Position numbers and translations under genes: made by a program
From: E44-bin32 sp034430615
GTDB lineage: Bacteria > Chloroflexota > Anaerolineae > Anaerolineales > E44-bin32
Direction of reading: 5' to 3'
DNA: 64,000 nucleotides
Assembly: GCA_034430615.1 (NCBI GenBank)
Contig: DAOUEJ010000010.1
Span: 28,618 to 92,617, forward strand
The notes under the pieces: model-generated
Told to the model about the DNA's origin: nothing
The model's input: the letters and a program-made list of their open reading frames with translations, nothing else
Database searches by the model: none
In this document: positions 1 to 8,396 of the stretch, piece by piece
Layout: every line of letters begins with the position of its first letter
Numbering within the stretch: position 1 is the stretch's first letter

Positions 1-580
1 CAAGCGGCAGCCAGCGAGCTTCTCCGCCCGGAAGACGTGAAGCAATGGCGTGATGCCAGGCCGGCTTATCGAGAGCAACCCTGATAACGATGATCACGAT
101 GCCGATTCCGATACCGAGGATGATGGCCACGGTCACTGCGCCTGGCAGGCGGACGGCAAAGGGAAAGAGGATCAGCAGGAGGGAGGCTGCGAGCAGCAGA
201 TCGTACATGCGTTCGATGAAAATGCTTGAAAGGACGGTCAGGACGGAGTCATCTTTCCCCTGCCCGAGCAGCACCGCCCGCCCAATCTCACCTAGCCTCC
301 ACGGCAAGACGTTGTTGAGCAGGTAGCCTTCATTCAGGACTTTGAAGACCCGTTTGAACGTGAACCTCCAATCGAGGAGCGCACGCCAGGCGAACACGCG
401 GGCAAACATTGAGAGCAGGAAGAGGAGAATCGCAAGACCGACCAGGCGCAGATCGACCCGGGACAAGGCGTCCCGCAGTGCATCCCAACCACTCCAGTGT
501 ACGGCCAGGAGCAGTGCAGCCGCACTCACCAGGATACCGATCGCAATCCCTATTCTGCTGCGTGAAAGGGGTCTCAGCAT
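1..580 (-). CDS. Lysylphosphatidylglycerol synthase TM-region-like (UPF0104/AglD-type) membrane protein, partial
   Basis: The reading frame starts at the ATG at 580 and runs off the window edge, giving about 193 codons without a stop. The protein begins with a basic stretch and a first hydrophobic helix (IGIAIGILVSAAALLLAV), a second helix (LVGLAILLFLLSMF) and then the segment EGYLLNNVLPWRLGEIGRA, which is typical of the LPG_synthase_TM / UPF0104 family. Members are multi-pass inner-membrane proteins, often flippase-like or lipid-modifying and often linked to glycosyltransferases. The exact substrate cannot be read here. The C-terminal half lies outside the window. The family call is fairly secure; the function is open. 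Confidence 0.75.
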   Translation of the reverse strand, partial: MLRPLSRSRIGIAIGILVSAAALLLAVHWSGWDALRDALSRVDLRLVGLAILLFLLSMFARVFAWRALLDWRFTFKRVFKVLNEGYLLNNVLPWRLGEIGRAVLLGQGKDDSVLTVLSSIFIERMYDLLLAASLLLILFPFAVRLPGAVTVAIILGIGIGIVIIVIRVALDKPAWHHAIASRLPGGEARWLPL

Positions 581-685
581 GGCGGGGGGATTATACACTT
601 CGTGGGGTTCGCAGGCAGGTGGAAGAGGTGCGGGTATGGATTAAGGCATCATGCCAGGAATAAGTTCTCATCTTCGTTGTAATTC

Positions 686-1489
686 TCAGATCGATTCTGT
701 GCCCGGCTCAGGAGATGGAAGGCCGAATACGGCGTCGAGCAGCATACCGCTGCTTTCGGGGTACCCCGTATCCCGCAGCCAGAGCAAGTATTCCACGTTC
801 CCTTTCGGGCCAATCAGTGGCGAGCGGATCAGGCCATGCGCCCAATAACCGATGGAGGCTGCCGTTCCGATCACATCCGCGACCGTTTTTCGCCTCACCT
901 GATCATCCTTCACGACCCCACCCCGGCGCACGAATTGTCGACCTGCCTCAAATTGAGGTTTTACGAGTGTGATCAGATCCCCACCAGGCTTCATCCAGGG
1001 TGCGACGACAGGAAGTACCAGGCCGAGTGAAATGAAGGAGACGTCAACCACAGCCATTCCCACCTGCTCAGGCAGTGATTCCAGGTAGCGCACGTTTTGA
1101 CCTTCCATGGAAATCACGCGTGGATCTTGCCGAAGTTTCCAATGGAGTTGACCCCTACCGACATCAACCGCATACACTTTCTCGGCACCGTGCTGGAGCA
1201 GGCAGTCCGTAAACCCGCCGGTCGACGCGCCAACATCGGCACAAACCAAACCCATTACGGATAGTTCGAAGGTCGAGAGCGCGGCTTTGAGCTTTTCACC
1301 ACCCCGCGAGACAAACTCGGGGCCGTGCTTTAGCTCAAGTTTTGACCCCGGTTCGACCCGCTGGGAGGCTTGATGGACCAGTTCCCCGTTGATCCGCACT
1401 TGCCCGGCCATGATTAATTTCTGCGCCAGTGAGCGTGATTCGGCGAGACCGGCCTCCACCAGGGCTTGATCAATCCGTTTCTTGTCCAT
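686..1489 (-). CDS. tlyA: TlyA-family 2'-O-methyltransferase (hemolysin A-like rRNA methyltransferase)
   Basis: About 267 residues starting MDKKRIDQALVEAGL. Residues 1-60 form an S4 RNA-binding domain. The rest is an FtsJ/RrmJ-type Rossmann methyltransferase with the SAM motif DVGASTGGFTDCLL, the VDVSFISL strand, LVKPQFEAGR and a terminal GNVEYLLW, which together supply the K-D-K-E tetrad of this fold. Known TlyA proteins methylate 16S and 23S rRNA ribose and affect capreomycin sensitivity. The open frame extends upstream to 1684, but that extension overlaps the oppositely oriented prenyltransferase gene and has no family match, so the ATG at 1489 is preferred. It is divergent from the isoprenoid operon. 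Confidence 0.9.
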   Translation of the reverse strand: MDKKRIDQALVEAGLAESRSLAQKLIMAGQVRINGELVHQASQRVEPGSKLELKHGPEFVSRGGEKLKAALSTFELSVMGLVCADVGASTGGFTDCLLQHGAEKVYAVDVGRGQLHWKLRQDPRVISMEGQNVRYLESLPEQVGMAVVDVSFISLGLVLPVVAPWMKPGGDLITLVKPQFEAGRQFVRRGGVVKDDQVRRKTVADVIGTAASIGYWAHGLIRSPLIGPKGNVEYLLWLRDTGYPESSGMLLDAVFGLPSPEPGTESI

Positions 1490-1589
1490 ATCAAACGTTG
1501 ATTGTACCTGAAGGTGTGCGCCAGCACTTGATCGAGCAGAACAACGCCATTCCTTGCCGCATGGTTCCATCCCTGCTATCATCCGCTCT

Positions 1590-2462
1590 ATGCCCAAAAA
1601 CTTACTGCGGGCCGTGCGCCCCAAGCAGTGGATCAAAAACGGGATCATCTTCTCTGCGCTGGTATTCGACCAGCAGCTCTTCAAGGTCGGACCTCTCCTG
1701 CGGACAATCGGCGGATTCGTCTTGCTCTGTATGGCGGCCAGTGCAGTCTATTTAATTAATGACCTTGCGGATCTCGAACAAGACCGTCAGCATCCGACGA
1801 AGAGGCTTCGGCCGCTTGCCTCCGGTGCCCTCTCGATGGCAGTTGGCCGGGCAGCCGCGATCATACTCGGTGTGGGATCGTTGGGCCTGGGGTTCGCCCT
1901 CGGTCCCGGTTTTGGTCTGATCCTTCTGACCTACCTCGGTACGAACTTGCTCTACTCTTTCTACTTGAAACACATCCCCATCATCGACGTCCTCGTGTTG
2001 GCTTCAGGTTTTGTGCTTCGTGTCGCTGCAGGCGTCGTATTGATCACAGTGCAGCGCTTCTCACCGTGGATGTATGTGTGCGTGACGCTCCTGGCGCTCT
2101 TCATTGGACTTGGAAAACGACGGGCAGAAATGGTACTCCTGGCCGATTCAGCCAATTCTCATCGCCGTGTTCTTGATGGCTACACCCTGCCCTACATCGA
2201 CCACCTGCTCACAATTGTGTCGAGCACAACAATCGTTGCCTACTCCCTGTATACATTTTCAGCGGATAACCTTCCGGCCAATCATTTGATGATGCTTACC
2301 ATCCCATTTGTGATCTACGGAATCTTCCGCTACCTGTACCTGATCCACGTTGAAGGTGAGGGTGGTGCACCCGAAGATCTGCTCCTACGAGATCGTTCCC
2401 TGATGGCCACAGCCGCATTGTGGGCGATAAGCGTCGTGGTTGTTCTGTATTTACCTTTATGA
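1590..2462 (+). CDS. UbiA-family prenyltransferase (decaprenyl-phosphate phosphoribosyltransferase-like)
   Basis: 290 residues from the ATG at 1590 (MPKNLLRAVRPKQWIKNG). It has about nine hydrophobic helices and the UbiA first Asp-rich motif NDLADLEQDRQHPTKRLRP, with a second conserved region YSFYLKHIPIIDVLVLASGF. The KQW near the N-terminus and the KRLRPLASG segment resemble decaprenyl-phosphate 5-phosphoribosyltransferases, which attach ribose-5-phosphate to a polyprenyl phosphate carrier in the membrane. A role in another prenyl transfer is possible. The stop overlaps the start of the mevalonate kinase gene (ATGA), so the two are translationally coupled and the prenyl substrate may be linked to the pathway encoded next door. 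Confidence 0.85.
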   Translation: MPKNLLRAVRPKQWIKNGIIFSALVFDQQLFKVGPLLRTIGGFVLLCMAASAVYLINDLADLEQDRQHPTKRLRPLASGALSMAVGRAAAIILGVGSLGLGFALGPGFGLILLTYLGTNLLYSFYLKHIPIIDVLVLASGFVLRVAAGVVLITVQRFSPWMYVCVTLLALFIGLGKRRAEMVLLADSANSHRRVLDGYTLPYIDHLLTIVSSTTIVAYSLYTFSADNLPANHLMMLTIPFVIYGIFRYLYLIHVEGEGGAPEDLLLRDRSLMATAALWAISVVVVLYLPL

Positions 2463-3397
2463 CGCGTGCCGACGCCCCTGCCAAGATGATCCTATTCGGG
2501 GAACATGCCGTAGTATACGGACGCCCGGCCATTGCTGTCCCTATCCCAGAGCTGCGTGCCTCAGCCGTCGTTGAAGAACATCATCTTGGAGCAGCAGGGC
2601 AAATCGAGCTCATCAGTCCGCTTACGGAGATCCGTATATGGCTACACGAAGCGCCCCCGGGTAATCCACTTGCAGCTATCACATCGAATACTCTTGCAAA
2701 AATCGAGTGCACCTCCCCAAGCCCTCTGAAGATCACGATCGATTCGACGATCCCGGTCGCCGCTGGACTCGGCTCAGGTGCAGCCGTCTCGGTGGCAGTT
2801 GCACGTGCGCTTGGCCGCCATTTCGGCGTTGAGCTTGACCCGCAGACCCTTTCAGCCCTGGCATATGAAGTCGAAGTCATCCACCACGGCTCACCCTCTG
2901 GCGTGGACAACACCGTCATCGCGTTTGAGAGCCCGGTCTTCTTTATCCGGGGGCAAACCTTGGAGTTGTTTACCCTTAGGCAGCCCATTACGGTAATCCT
3001 GGCCCATAGCGGCCAAGCGACGCCAACAGCAATCGCAGTTGAAGAAGTCCGCAAACTCCGGGAACGCGATCCTGTCCTCGCCAATGCATGCTTCGATGAG
3101 ATCGGCGAGATTACACTCGCCGCCTACCAGGCCCTTATGAAGGGTGGCCTGGAGCAGCTCGGTGAGTTGATGAACCGGAACCATGACCTGCTTAAAGTCC
3201 TGGGTGTGAGCTCTCCACAGTTAGATCAGCTCGTGGAGACTGCGCTTGTGGCAGGGGCAAACGGAGCAAAACTCTCCGGTGCAGGTTTAGGGGGGTACAT
3301 CATCGCTCTTGTCAACGCGGATGATGCGGAAGCTGTCTTCCATGCGCTAGCAGAGTCCGGAGCCAGCCAGCTCCATAAGGTATCGGTCCACGCATGA
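2459..3397 (+). CDS. mvk: Mevalonate kinase
   Basis: 312 residues. GHMP-kinase fold: substrate motif APAKMILFGEHAVVYGRPA at the N-terminus, ATP-binding PVAAGLGSGAAVSVAVA near residue 102, the HHGSPSGVDNTV motif with catalytic Asp around 145, and the C-terminal KLSGAGLGGYIIAL motif. It phosphorylates mevalonate to 5-phosphomevalonate in the cytosol. ATG overlaps the upstream TGA by four bases and its own stop overlaps the next gene in the same way, giving a tight three-gene unit. Its partner is isopentenyl phosphate kinase rather than phosphomevalonate kinase, which points to the archaeal-type or alternative mevalonate route known from some Chloroflexi. The decarboxylase needed between them is not in this window. 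Confidence 0.93.
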   Translation: MTRADAPAKMILFGEHAVVYGRPAIAVPIPELRASAVVEEHHLGAAGQIELISPLTEIRIWLHEAPPGNPLAAITSNTLAKIECTSPSPLKITIDSTIPVAAGLGSGAAVSVAVARALGRHFGVELDPQTLSALAYEVEVIHHGSPSGVDNTVIAFESPVFFIRGQTLELFTLRQPITVILAHSGQATPTAIAVEEVRKLRERDPVLANACFDEIGEITLAAYQALMKGGLEQLGELMNRNHDLLKVLGVSSPQLDQLVETALVAGANGAKLSGAGLGGYIIALVNADDAEAVFHALAESGASQLHKVSVHA

Positions 3398-4167
3398 TTT
3401 TCCTGAAACTTGGTGGCTCGCTCATAACTGAGAAAAGTAAACCTCTCACCCCGCGTTTGGACACCATCGAACGTCTTGCAGGGGAGATCGCTGATGCAGT
3501 GCAGTCCAGACCCGACCTGCAGATGGTCATCGGTCACGGGTCTGGTTCCTTCGGCCACCACACCGCCGCTCGCTTCGGCACCCAAAATGGGGCAATATCC
3601 AGCGAGGATTGGTGGGGCTTTTGCATAGTCGCTGATGCGGCCCGCCAGCTTCATCGCCTTGTGATGCAAGCCCTGCTGGTGCGCGATCTGCCGGTGATGT
3701 CGTTCTCACCCTCGTCCATGATCATCACCCACGAAGGGAAGCTTGCCTCCGACTTTTCTGAACCTATCCAGCTCGCCCTCGACGCTGGGCTCATCCCGGT
3801 TGTCCATGGCGACGCTGTGCTCGATACGGTAAAAGGCGCATCGATCGTCTCGACCGAACAGGTCTTTATTGCACTGGGCCGGCGGATGGAGCCGGAACGT
3901 ATGCTTTTAGCAGGGATCGAACCGGGCGTGCTCACCCCGGACGGCGAGATCCTGGACGTCATTAAACCCGTTGACTTCGGTCAACTCGAGTTCAGCCCAC
4001 CGGGAGGAGAGGATGTAACCGGCGGCATGCGCTCGAAGGTCGAGCAGGCAAGCCTCTTCGCACACCAACATCCAGCAACAGAGGTCATCATCTTCGCGCC
4101 CAGCTCAGTTGGCAGCCTGACCCGGGTGCTGTTAGGGGAGCGATCTGGCACCCAAATTATGAGTTAA
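3394..4167 (+). CDS. ipk: Isopentenyl phosphate kinase
   Basis: 257 residues of the amino-acid-kinase superfamily. It starts MIFLKLGGSLITEKSK, carries the family hallmark GHGSGSFGHHTAARFG near residue 46 (including the His that helps select isopentenyl phosphate), VVHGDAVLDTVKGASIVSTE in the middle and DVTGGMRSKVEQA late. The enzyme converts isopentenyl phosphate to IPP, the last step of the alternative mevalonate pathway. It overlaps mvk by four bases. Residues and context agree, so the call is strong. After its stop a 213-base gap with a possible promoter separates it from panB. Confidence 0.92.
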   Translation: MIFLKLGGSLITEKSKPLTPRLDTIERLAGEIADAVQSRPDLQMVIGHGSGSFGHHTAARFGTQNGAISSEDWWGFCIVADAARQLHRLVMQALLVRDLPVMSFSPSSMIITHEGKLASDFSEPIQLALDAGLIPVVHGDAVLDTVKGASIVSTEQVFIALGRRMEPERMLLAGIEPGVLTPDGEILDVIKPVDFGQLEFSPPGGEDVTGGMRSKVEQASLFAHQHPATEVIIFAPSSVGSLTRVLLGERSGTQIMS

Positions 4168-4231
4168 AAGACCGCCGTTGGGAGCCATGCAGAAAGTGGG
4201 TTCCGGTCTCCTCAACATGGATAGACGTAAC

Positions 4232-4260
4232 TTGTCCAGGTTTGGTGTTTGGCCTAGACT
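4232..4260 (+). promoter_or_regulatory. Possible sigma70-type promoter for panB
   Basis: TTGTCC and TAGACT are separated by exactly 17 bases, about 120 bases before the panB start. Each hexamer matches the consensus at four of six positions. It fits the need for a separate promoter in the 213-base gap after ipk. Sequence match only; the gap otherwise shows no gene. Confidence 0.35.
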
Positions 4261-4380
4261 GTACCCGGATCCAGCACACGTTCGGGGTGCGTATTCATGT
4301 CCACGTACGCCACATATCCAATTACATCACTCCTACACCTATCGAACGAAGATTATCTCGAATAAGCCAGGAGGCTTCGC

Positions 4381-5235
4381 ATGAGCGAGCGATCTAAAGT
4401 TACGCTGCCAGCACTCTTCAAAAAGGTTGAACAGGGCAAACCCATCACGATGCTGACCTGCTATGACTACCCTACGGCCTACTTCCAGGAGCAAGCCGGG
4501 GTGGACATGATCCTAGTGGGGGACAGCCTCGGCATGACCATGCTCGGCTATGATTCGACGCTGCCCGTCACGATGGAAGACATGATACGCCACACCCAGG
4601 CCGTCCGGCGTGGAACGCCCAGCGCCTGGCTGATTGGCGACATGCCCTATATGAGCTACCAGGCTAGCACCGAGAGTGCGATTCGCAATGCCGGGCGCTT
4701 CATGGCGGAAGCAAGCTGCGATGCGATCAAGCTAGAAGGGGGTGTTGAAATCATCGAGCGGGTGCGGGGCATCGTCTCAGCCGGGATTCCAGTCATGGGC
4801 CACCTCGGGTTGACACCCCAGAGCGTGAGTGCACTGGGCGGGTTCCGGGTCCAGGGAAAGGGCGCGCTCCAAGCGAAGAAGATCATCGATAATGCGCTGC
4901 ACCTGGAAGAGGCCGGTGTGTTTGCCATCTTGTTCGAGATGATCCCCGAAAGGCTCTGCAAATTGATCACCGAGCGAGTCCGCAGCTGTTTCGTCATCAG
5001 CCTCGGATCGGGCCCTCATGCTCACGGCCAACTCCTGATCTACCATGACATGTTCGGCCTATACCCAAAATTCAAGCCACGCATGGCGAAGGTTTTCGGT
5101 GAGGCAGGCAAGGTGATCCTGGAAGGATTGCAGAAATACGTCGAAGAAGTGGAAGATGGATCGTTTCCGCAGCCTGAGAATTGGTTCGGTATGTCAGATG
5201 AAGAATACGACGAACTGATCAAGCTGCTCGGCTGA
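4381..5235 (+). CDS. panB: 3-methyl-2-oxobutanoate hydroxymethyltransferase (PanB-like)
   Basis: 284 residues, preceded by AGGAGG seven bases before the ATG. TIM-barrel PanB fold: TMLTCYDYPTAYFQEQAGV, metal ligands in VGDSLGM and GDMPYMSY, substrate segment DAIKLEGG, GHLGLTPQS, and the catalytic Glu in FEMIPERLCK. The usual GIGAG segment reads SLGSGPHAHGQ here. PanB makes ketopantoate from 2-ketoisovalerate and methylene-THF for CoA synthesis. No panC, panE or pantoate kinase lies nearby; instead an unrecognised protein and an ALDH7-type dehydrogenase follow, so a related hydroxymethyl transfer on another keto acid cannot be excluded. Confidence 0.87.
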   Translation: MSERSKVTLPALFKKVEQGKPITMLTCYDYPTAYFQEQAGVDMILVGDSLGMTMLGYDSTLPVTMEDMIRHTQAVRRGTPSAWLIGDMPYMSYQASTESAIRNAGRFMAEASCDAIKLEGGVEIIERVRGIVSAGIPVMGHLGLTPQSVSALGGFRVQGKGALQAKKIIDNALHLEEAGVFAILFEMIPERLCKLITERVRSCFVISLGSGPHAHGQLLIYHDMFGLYPKFKPRMAKVFGEAGKVILEGLQKYVEEVEDGSFPQPENWFGMSDEEYDELIKLLG

Positions 5236-5282
5236 ACATAGCATTCCTATATCAAGAACGAGCCTGAAGGGAGTTTAATAAA

Positions 5283-6551
5283 ATGACCTCCGACCTGCGC
5301 AGCTTGCTCGAAATCCCATATTCCCGGCTGGATGCCATCAACAAGATTCTTCTCGATCCCAAAACCCGGGTGATTGATGACTTCTTCAAGGTTGTAGAAA
5401 AATACGGGACCCCACAGGCCATCAACGCAAAGGCGAAGGCGGCACTCGAACCCAGTGTACTCCGGGAACGGCTCGAGCAGATCAAACCTGAATACATCGA
5501 ACATCTGGATTGGTTGACGGAACAACGCGATCAGGCGGCATTTATCACTGTGGCGGACTACCGCGAACGGGTCCTTGGTGATCGCGCCGCCGCGATGACA
5601 TTCGCTGAAGATTTCGCCGTCACGCTCGAGATCAGCGCGTTTCAGTATTTTCCATGGATCGTGGACATTGCACAACGAGCCATCTCAGACGGCATGCTCA
5701 TGCCCGGGCGTTTTATCAGGGTTCGCAAGATGAAGGAGCAGGAGGAAGACGGTGATCTCCTGGCCACCGCCGTAGCCATGCAAATCATCGGCGCCAGCTA
5801 TGTGGAAACCCTCGACACGAAGGGTACCGATGGTTCGAACGTCCATCTCGGAGGGCCCGAAACGATAACCGGGTATTTTGGCGGTGTCGGCCAACCCAAT
5901 GAATACGCATTGAAGTGGCTCGATGAATACCTGTACTACTACACAAACTATGGCGTCCGCCAGGTCCTGAATGTCAACCCGGGGACCGTACTGCTCAGTT
6001 ATCTGCTGCACAGGATTGGGGTTGATATTGAATTCAAGATTTCGGTCTACATGGGGAACGATAACCCCTATGCTGCGCTCTGGACCTTGCTCGGGGCCAA
6101 GCTCTTCAGCCGGGACGACGGCAGTTCCCCGCTAATCGGCTTCAACTGGAGCAACTCGGTCAACAACGAATCGATGGAGATCACTGCGCAATTCCGGCAC
6201 GATCTTGGTTTCGAGGACATCGTCCGTTTCGAGCACCATATCACGGAAACGTACAAGAGCATCGTTCGGCAGCCCTATAACCGGCGAACGGAGCTGGTTG
6301 AAATCGCCGACCATGTTGCCAACATCTCTGCCAAGCACGAAGGCGCTGATCCCGAAATCGACAGCACGCGTGAACACCCAAGTGACATCCTGGATTACTT
6401 CCGTGACAAGTCCGAGATCATCGAGGCCGGCGATTTGGACTACCTCACCTCGAACTTCATGGATAAATTCGATGCTCTGAATAAAACGGCCTGGGCACTA
6501 ACAGAAAAGGGATTAGCCTTTATTGCTGCCCGTAAACTACATCACCGGTAG
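5283..6551 (+). CDS. Unrecognised 422-residue cytosolic protein
   Basis: ATG at 5283 with GGGAG about nine bases upstream, 47 bases after panB, so probably co-transcribed. I do not recognise the family. The protein is soluble, acidic and has no signal peptide or membrane helix. Conserved-looking segments include NVHLGGPETITGYFGGVG, NPGTVLLSYLLHRIG, VYMGNDNPYAAL and GFNWSNSVNNESM; the Gly/Asn-rich loops and alternating hydrophobic strands suggest an enzyme, perhaps an alpha/beta barrel. A C-terminal part (residues about 300-360) is rich in His, Asp and Arg. Its place between PanB and an antiquitin-like dehydrogenase suggests a metabolic role in keto- or amino-acid chemistry; that is inference from position only. 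Confidence 0.8.
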   Translation: MTSDLRSLLEIPYSRLDAINKILLDPKTRVIDDFFKVVEKYGTPQAINAKAKAALEPSVLRERLEQIKPEYIEHLDWLTEQRDQAAFITVADYRERVLGDRAAAMTFAEDFAVTLEISAFQYFPWIVDIAQRAISDGMLMPGRFIRVRKMKEQEEDGDLLATAVAMQIIGASYVETLDTKGTDGSNVHLGGPETITGYFGGVGQPNEYALKWLDEYLYYYTNYGVRQVLNVNPGTVLLSYLLHRIGVDIEFKISVYMGNDNPYAALWTLLGAKLFSRDDGSSPLIGFNWSNSVNNESMEITAQFRHDLGFEDIVRFEHHITETYKSIVRQPYNRRTELVEIADHVANISAKHEGADPEIDSTREHPSDILDYFRDKSEIIEAGDLDYLTSNFMDKFDALNKTAWALTEKGLAFIAARKLHHR

Positions 6552-6788
6552 GGTCAACGGCCAAGAGGATGTGAATCGATCTACTTGAAAGAGCCGTGTC
6601 AGCCAGATCCCAGACCATAGGGGATGGTTACACTTACCAAAAAGGGGGAATGGGGCTTTTTCCGAGCCCGAGCTCCCACCCGGCGAGTGAAATTTCGGGC
6701 AAAGGCGCCTAGATCCGCGACCCTTATATTCGGAAATGGCTGAAGGGTCAAGGGCAGGTGTACACACTTCACCACGAGGAGAGGAATT
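6552..6788 (+). other. Intergenic leader before the ALDH7-type gene
   Basis: 237 bases without a convincing ORF. It holds a purine run around 6640-6655 and GC-rich stretches, then GAGGAGAGG at 6777-6785, which serves as the ribosome binding site for the next gene. A TATATT at about 6726 could be a -10 box but no fitting -35 was found. No known riboswitch was recognised. Confidence 0.4.
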
Positions 6789-8312
6789 ATGAAATCCTTG
6801 CTCAGGAAGCTCAACCTTGAAGATGTCAACGCCGGGGCATGTACCGGCCCAGACCGTTGGATCCGAGATCCGAAAGGCAAGGAGCTCATCTCCTACAACC
6901 CGACATCGGGCGAGCCGCTGGCGAGCATCATTCAAGCCACACCGGCGACCTACGAGACCGTATTGACACATGCCCACGAAGCTTTCCTCAAGTTGCGGGA
7001 GATACCAGCCCCCAAGCGCGGGTTGTTGATCCGGGATCTAGGGGATGCTCTGCGTGACTACAAGGAACCACTGGGGGACCTGGTCACACTCGAGATGGGC
7101 AAGATTAAGGCCGAAGGGCATGGCGAGGTCCAGGAAATGATCGACATCGCCGATTTTGCGGTTGGGCTATCGCGTCAGTTGTACGGCCTCACAATGCACT
7201 CCGAACGCAGCGAACACCGCATGTTTGAACAGTGGCATCCACTCGGGGTGGTGGGAGTCATCACCTCCTTCAATTTTCCGGTAGCGGTCTGGTCGTGGAA
7301 TACGACCATCGCGGCCGTCTGCGGGGATCCAGTGATCTGGAAACCATCCTCCGATACACCGCTCACCGCCATCGCTGTCCAGCACATCGCCAATCGGATT
7401 ATGGCCGATCACAAACTCGATGGGATTTTCAACCTGGTCATTGGGTCGGGGCGTGATGTCGGCGAGCTCATGTTAAACGATCCTCGCGTCCCGTTGATCT
7501 CCTTCACGGGATCGACCAGGATCGGCCGGCATGTATCTCAAGCCGTCGCTACTCGTTTCGGTCGAGCCATTCTCGAGCTTGGTGGGAACAACGCCATCGT
7601 CGTAGCTGACGATGCAGACCTGGATATGGCCACACGCGCGATCCTTTTCGGAGCCGTTGGCACTGCCGGACAGCGCTGTACGAGTACACGCCGGATCATC
7701 ATGCAAAAATCGATTGCCGCTGATCTCACCCAACGCTTGAAAAACGCCTATGCGCAGGTGCAGATCGGCGATCCGCTTGAGGATGACACCCTCATGGGTC
7801 CACTGGTGACCTCCTCAGCTGTGGAGGAAATGTTTGAAGCGCTGAAACAGGCACGGAAAGACGGAGGCGAGATCGTATCTGGCGGTAAGATGCTGCCGGA
7901 ACTTGGACCTAATTTTGTCGAGCCCACGATTGTGAAAATGCCCTCACAAACGGAGATCGTAAAGCAAGAAACATTCGCTCCCATCCTTTACCTGCTTGAG
8001 TACGATACCATCGAGGATGCAATCGCAATCCATAACGGCGTCCCGCAAGGTCTATCCAGTGCGATCTTCAGCCTCAACATGCGTACTATCGAGAAATTCC
8101 TCTCGGTGGGCGGTTCGGATTGCGGTATCGCGAACGTCAACATCGGCACATCCGGTGCTGAGATCGGCGGTGCTTTTGGCGGGGAAAAGGAAACCGGCGG
8201 CGGACGTGAGTCGGGTTCGGACGCCTGGAAAGCCTATATGCGCCGGCAGACGAACACGGTTAACTGGTCCGATGAACTACCGCTGGCTCAGGGCATCCAT
8301 TTTGGCGATTGA
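6789..8312 (+). CDS. Aldehyde dehydrogenase, ALDH7/antiquitin type (aminoadipate-semialdehyde / piperideine-6-carboxylate dehydrogenase-like)
   Basis: 507 residues with all ALDH landmarks: SFNFPVAVWSWNT, the coenzyme loop FTGSTRIGRHV, general base Glu in ILELGGNNA (about residue 263), catalytic Cys in GTAGQRCTSTRR (about 297) and KQETFAPILYLLEYD. The end, EKETGGGRESGSDAWKAYM and RRQTNTVN, is the signature of the ALDH7 family, whose members oxidise alpha-aminoadipate semialdehyde in lysine breakdown. A GAGGAGAGG site precedes the ATG and a hairpin terminator follows the stop, so it is the last gene of this transcription unit. Substrate assignment rests on family resemblance; no other lysine-catabolic gene is seen nearby. 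Confidence 0.9.
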   Translation: MKSLLRKLNLEDVNAGACTGPDRWIRDPKGKELISYNPTSGEPLASIIQATPATYETVLTHAHEAFLKLREIPAPKRGLLIRDLGDALRDYKEPLGDLVTLEMGKIKAEGHGEVQEMIDIADFAVGLSRQLYGLTMHSERSEHRMFEQWHPLGVVGVITSFNFPVAVWSWNTTIAAVCGDPVIWKPSSDTPLTAIAVQHIANRIMADHKLDGIFNLVIGSGRDVGELMLNDPRVPLISFTGSTRIGRHVSQAVATRFGRAILELGGNNAIVVADDADLDMATRAILFGAVGTAGQRCTSTRRIIMQKSIAADLTQRLKNAYAQVQIGDPLEDDTLMGPLVTSSAVEEMFEALKQARKDGGEIVSGGKMLPELGPNFVEPTIVKMPSQTEIVKQETFAPILYLLEYDTIEDAIAIHNGVPQGLSSAIFSLNMRTIEKFLSVGGSDCGIANVNIGTSGAEIGGAFGGEKETGGGRESGSDAWKAYMRRQTNTVNWSDELPLAQGIHFGD

Positions 8313-8346
8313 GCCAGTTGAACCAGGATCAGGATTAACAAGCAAG

Positions 8347-8383
8347 TCCCCTCAGCGGATCCTTGCCTGAGGGGATTTTTTTT
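8347..8383 (+). terminator. Rho-independent terminator after the ALDH gene
   Basis: Perfect 8-bp stem CCCCTCAG / CTGAGGGG (8348-8355 with 8367-8374) closed by a T:A pair, an 11-base loop and eight T residues. It lies 35 bases after the stop codon and just before the convergent lipoprotein gene. Confidence 0.9.
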
Positions 8384-8396
8384 ACATTCTCTGATA

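Noticed and set aside
1490..1684. 65-codon N-terminal extension of the TlyA frame
   Set aside because: It overlaps the divergent prenyltransferase gene and has no family match; the S4 domain begins at the ATG at 1489.
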